From contig SZWC01016009.1 of assembly GCA_023375785.1 (NCBI GenBank), positions 2,297-24,768 of the forward strand: DNA of 22,472 bases, given 5' to 3'. The position numbers and the translations under genes were made by a program. This DNA is from Penium margaritaceum. Taxonomy: Eukaryota > Streptophyta > Zygnematophyceae > Desmidiales > Peniaceae. The notes beneath the pieces were generated by a model, which had not been told where the DNA came from, ran no database searches, and was given only the letters and a program-made list of their open reading frames with translations. Shown piece by piece: positions 21,033-22,472 of this stretch (position 1 is the first letter of the stretch; every line of letters starts with the position of its first letter).

Positions 21033-21222
21033 CTACAACAGTTTCAAGATGCAAATGTTCTGCCCCTCTCGTGGAATCTTTAATGGACAGTTCATCAAGG
21101 ATGGCTGAAGGCAAGTGACGCCAACGCCATCGTATAGCGGCCTCGGCAGTTGCTTTCCCCTTGTGAACAGTTTGCTGGATACTTCTCACATGCAACAACA
21201 CGCGCCCTGAATAACGACCCAT
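20917..21222 (-). CDS. Possible small ORF or first exon (unrecognised)
   Basis: An ATG at 21222 opens a 101-residue minus-strand frame beginning MGRYSGRVLLHVRSIQQTVH and continuing with RWRWRHLPSAILDELSIKDS. The start is Arg-rich and lacks acidic residues for about 25 positions, as an organelle-targeting peptide would. The reading becomes unconvincing after about 21040, where a different frame looks more protein-like. A strong donor-like GTGAGA lies at about 21189, 11 codons in. The CGCTCAC repeat lies just upstream. The gene identity is unknown, and the frame could be fortuitous in stop-poor DNA. Confidence 0.25.
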   Translation of the reverse strand: MGRYSGRVLLHVRSIQQTVHKGKATAEAAIRWRWRHLPSAILDELSIKDSTRGAEHLHLETVVAQGWTRCLAVFAARCKASGIRNVSFHRQISHRYVYLPA

Positions 21223-21242
21223 TCTAAGCGCTCGACTCTAAC

Positions 21243-21284
21243 CGCTCACTGCTCACCGCTCACCGCTCACCGCTCACCGCTCAT
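21243..21284. repeat. CGCTCAC heptamer tandem repeat (6 units)
   Basis: Six 7-bp units CGCTCAC follow one another. The second begins with T and the last ends in T. CCACCGCCACTCACCGCC follows immediately as a degraded continuation. The repeat sits between a minus-strand ATG at 21222 and a plus-strand ATG at 21438, so it would lie in the shared upstream region if both are genuine. Short pyrimidine-rich CT/CA repeats are common in plant 5' leaders. Confidence 0.85.
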
Positions 21285-21360
21285 CCACCGCCACTCACCG
21301 CCTTCCAGCCGTTGCCTCTACATTTCTCCCGCCAACTGGAAGAGAATCAGAAATCTTTGA

Positions 21361-21708
21361 TTCGATCGGAGTGAGGGCTGCTACAGCTGCTTCCGCTCAC
21401 TGCCTGATAAGGTCCTCACATCGTCACTTCGGTCGACATGGCAAGAACATCGCCGCCGTCCCTGCCGTCCAGCGGTTTCGGTCGCCCAAAGCAGTCAGGA
21501 GGAGTCTCTAACCCGCGTTCCTCTTTCGGATTGGCCAAAAACAGAAACAACAAAGCAAGCTGATGCTTCTCGTGAACAGTTTTTCAAGTTCTGTGGAATG
21601 GGCCTCGCGTTTGTCGTTTCTGATATCTGCGAACTCGGATTGAGTTGCCGGCTGCACCTCGAACCTCAACTTTCCTACGTTGGTTTGAAGTTATTGTTTG
21701 ACCTGTAA
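21361..21708 (+). CDS. Stop-free plus-strand frame, probable exon (unrecognised)
   Basis: From TGA at 21358 to TAA at 21706-21708 one plus frame is open for 115 codons, with the only useful ATG late (21598). The C-terminal half looks like folded protein: DASREQFFKFCGMGLAFVVS, then DICELGLSCRLHLEPQLSYV and GLKLLFDL at the end. The N-terminal half is Arg/Ser/Thr-rich and may be non-coding. A different frame has an ATG at 21438 in a GTCGACATGGCA context and encodes 41 residues (MARTSPPSLPSSGFG...KNRNNKAS) to TGA at 21561-21563. The two could be an upstream ORF and a main ORF, or successive exons, but I found no convincing intron linking them. A minus-strand frame (21584-21823) overlaps and competes. 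No family was recognised. Confidence 0.35.
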   Translation, partial: FDRSEGCYSCFRSLPDKVLTSSLRSTWQEHRRRPCRPAVSVAQSSQEESLTRVPLSDWPKTETTKQADASREQFFKFCGMGLAFVVSDICELGLSCRLHLEPQLSYVGLKLLFDL

Positions 21709-21719
21709 CATCATGAAGC

Positions 21720-22376
21720 TCGAGGTCCCTCTTCCTCCAAAAAGGAAGGGAAAATGAATATGGAATACCAGACGCAGGACAAGAACAGGAGACGAGCAGG
21801 TCAGAAGAGAAGAACACGAGCAAGGAAAAGCATTATAACTCAAATATAGGCACATTGAAAGGTAGAAAACTAGAACATCACTGCATGAGAGATAGACAAG
21901 TTCAGAACAAAGCAGACGAAACATGAAGTGAACGCAATCCATATCTCTGAGGACAGTCCGACGCCGCGCACAACCAGAGACACCCTGGCCCTAGAGCGGT
22001 GCATGCCGAACATGAGCTGCTGTCCACCCAGCCACTGTTTTCGGGATGCGCGGGGCGCTGCCGTGGTTGTGCGGCTGCTCGTACCGCTGGCCAGATTGCC
22101 AATTGAGTTGTAATGGACATCTGTTAATGAATATTCCATTCTACAGCAAGGTACGACACGCCACTGATTCCAGGTACCGTTCACGGTTGAGAGTGGCAGA
22201 AACCGTCTCCCCCACTTCTGTTCCAGTCTTCGCCTGTGGCACCATCTCTGAACATCCGCCGCCGAAGCCTTCGATCAGAACGGGGGTTCCAGCCTGGGAC
22301 TTCCAGGCAAAAGCCCGCTGAGCGTTAATCGCTCTCACTTGTGGCCGTCTGCAGTGCAGCAGATTCGAGGGACTTC
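21720..22376. other. GC-richer stretch with several overlapping open frames
   Basis: Minus-strand frames at 21870-22184 (extendable upstream to about 22220) and 22141-22392, and a plus frame at 22046-22321, are open at once, so none is decisive. The region is downstream of the acidic minus-strand tail at the edge and would be its 3' untranslated region, or introns and further exons of the same gene. I recognise no domain. Confidence 0.35.
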
Positions 22377-22472
22377 CTACCATTTCTGCCATGCGGAGCT
22401 GATTGAGGTGAAGCGGTAGCTGAACGCCGAGTCCACGTCGTCTTCGTCGTCGTAGTCGTCGTCGTCGTTGTC
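22377..22472 (-). CDS. Partial gene: acidic C-terminal tail, running off the right edge
   Basis: The minus strand from the window edge reads an Asp/Glu run (DNDDDDYDDEDDVDSAFS) followed by YRFTSISSAWQKW and TAG at 22377-22379, 31 residues in all. Asp is encoded consistently as GAC, as expected for GC-rich coding DNA, and the tail after the repeat is not repetitive, which favours real coding over a plain microsatellite. Acidic tails like this are common in nuclear and chromatin proteins but are not diagnostic. The TAG overlaps a GTAGGAAGT donor-like site at 22380, so this could instead be an internal exon whose reading continues after splicing. The plus strand of the same bases is a CGT/GTC repeat reading as poly-Val or poly-Arg, which is less likely. 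Confidence 0.45.
   Translation of the reverse strand, partial: DNDDDDYDDEDDVDSAFSYRFTSISSAWQKW

Noticed and set aside
1-22472. Bacterial-type systems: operons, CRISPR arrays, phage or defence genes, tRNA or rRNA genes
   Set aside because: I saw no long prokaryotic ORFs, no spaced direct repeats of CRISPR type, no GGTTCGAATCC-like tRNA arm and no rRNA signature.

Overview
The window reads as nuclear DNA of a eukaryote, most likely a land plant; lineage cannot be fixed from sequence alone. Most of it is AT-rich and broken by stops in all frames, with no long intact gene, no operon-like gene packing and no recognisable rRNA, tRNA or CRISPR array. The recognisable pieces are plant-type transposon remnants: PIF/Harbinger transposase, a Myb/SANT-like domain, and a Ty1-copia-like primer-binding site followed by a gag-type start in a plant Kozak context. 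I see no intact mobile element and nothing that looks like a bacterial or phage system.

Layout, left to right. 1-225 is an interrupted TATATC/TATCTA microsatellite. 226-7100 is mostly featureless AT-rich DNA, with one exon-like stretch on the minus strand (4004-4213, with a candidate 72-nt intron) and a small imperfect inverted repeat (6090-6166). 7260-7780 holds a very degenerate repeat spaced about 150-155 bp. 10221-11030 is a clear head-to-tail duplication with a 405-bp period. 12317-12505 is a first PIF/Harbinger transposase fragment. 12600-13410 is a GC-richer island whose open frames are interrupted almost only by TGA and TAG. 14023-14260 resembles a Myb/SANT-like DNA-binding domain of the kind carried by ORF1 of PIF/Harbinger elements. 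16480-17200 is the best-supported fossil, a second Harbinger transposase with several recognisable blocks. 17957-18098 is a Ty1-copia-like primer-binding site and gag start. 18443-18737 and 19181-19707, both minus strand, are coding-like relics with frameshifts or stops.

From about 20000 to the right edge the DNA is clearly richer in G+C and poor in stops, suggesting the flank of a gene-bearing region. It contains a 261-codon minus-strand frame interrupted by one TAG (20250-21032), a CGCTCAC tandem repeat (21243-21284), a 115-codon plus-strand stop-free frame (21361-21708), and at the edge a minus-strand acidic tail (22377-22472) that is probably the 3' part of a gene lying beyond the window.

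The parts do not form a functioning system. The most coherent reading is a transposon graveyard next to a genic island. The Harbinger transposase and the Myb-like fragment lie on the same strand about 2.2 kb apart and could be the two ORFs of one decayed element.
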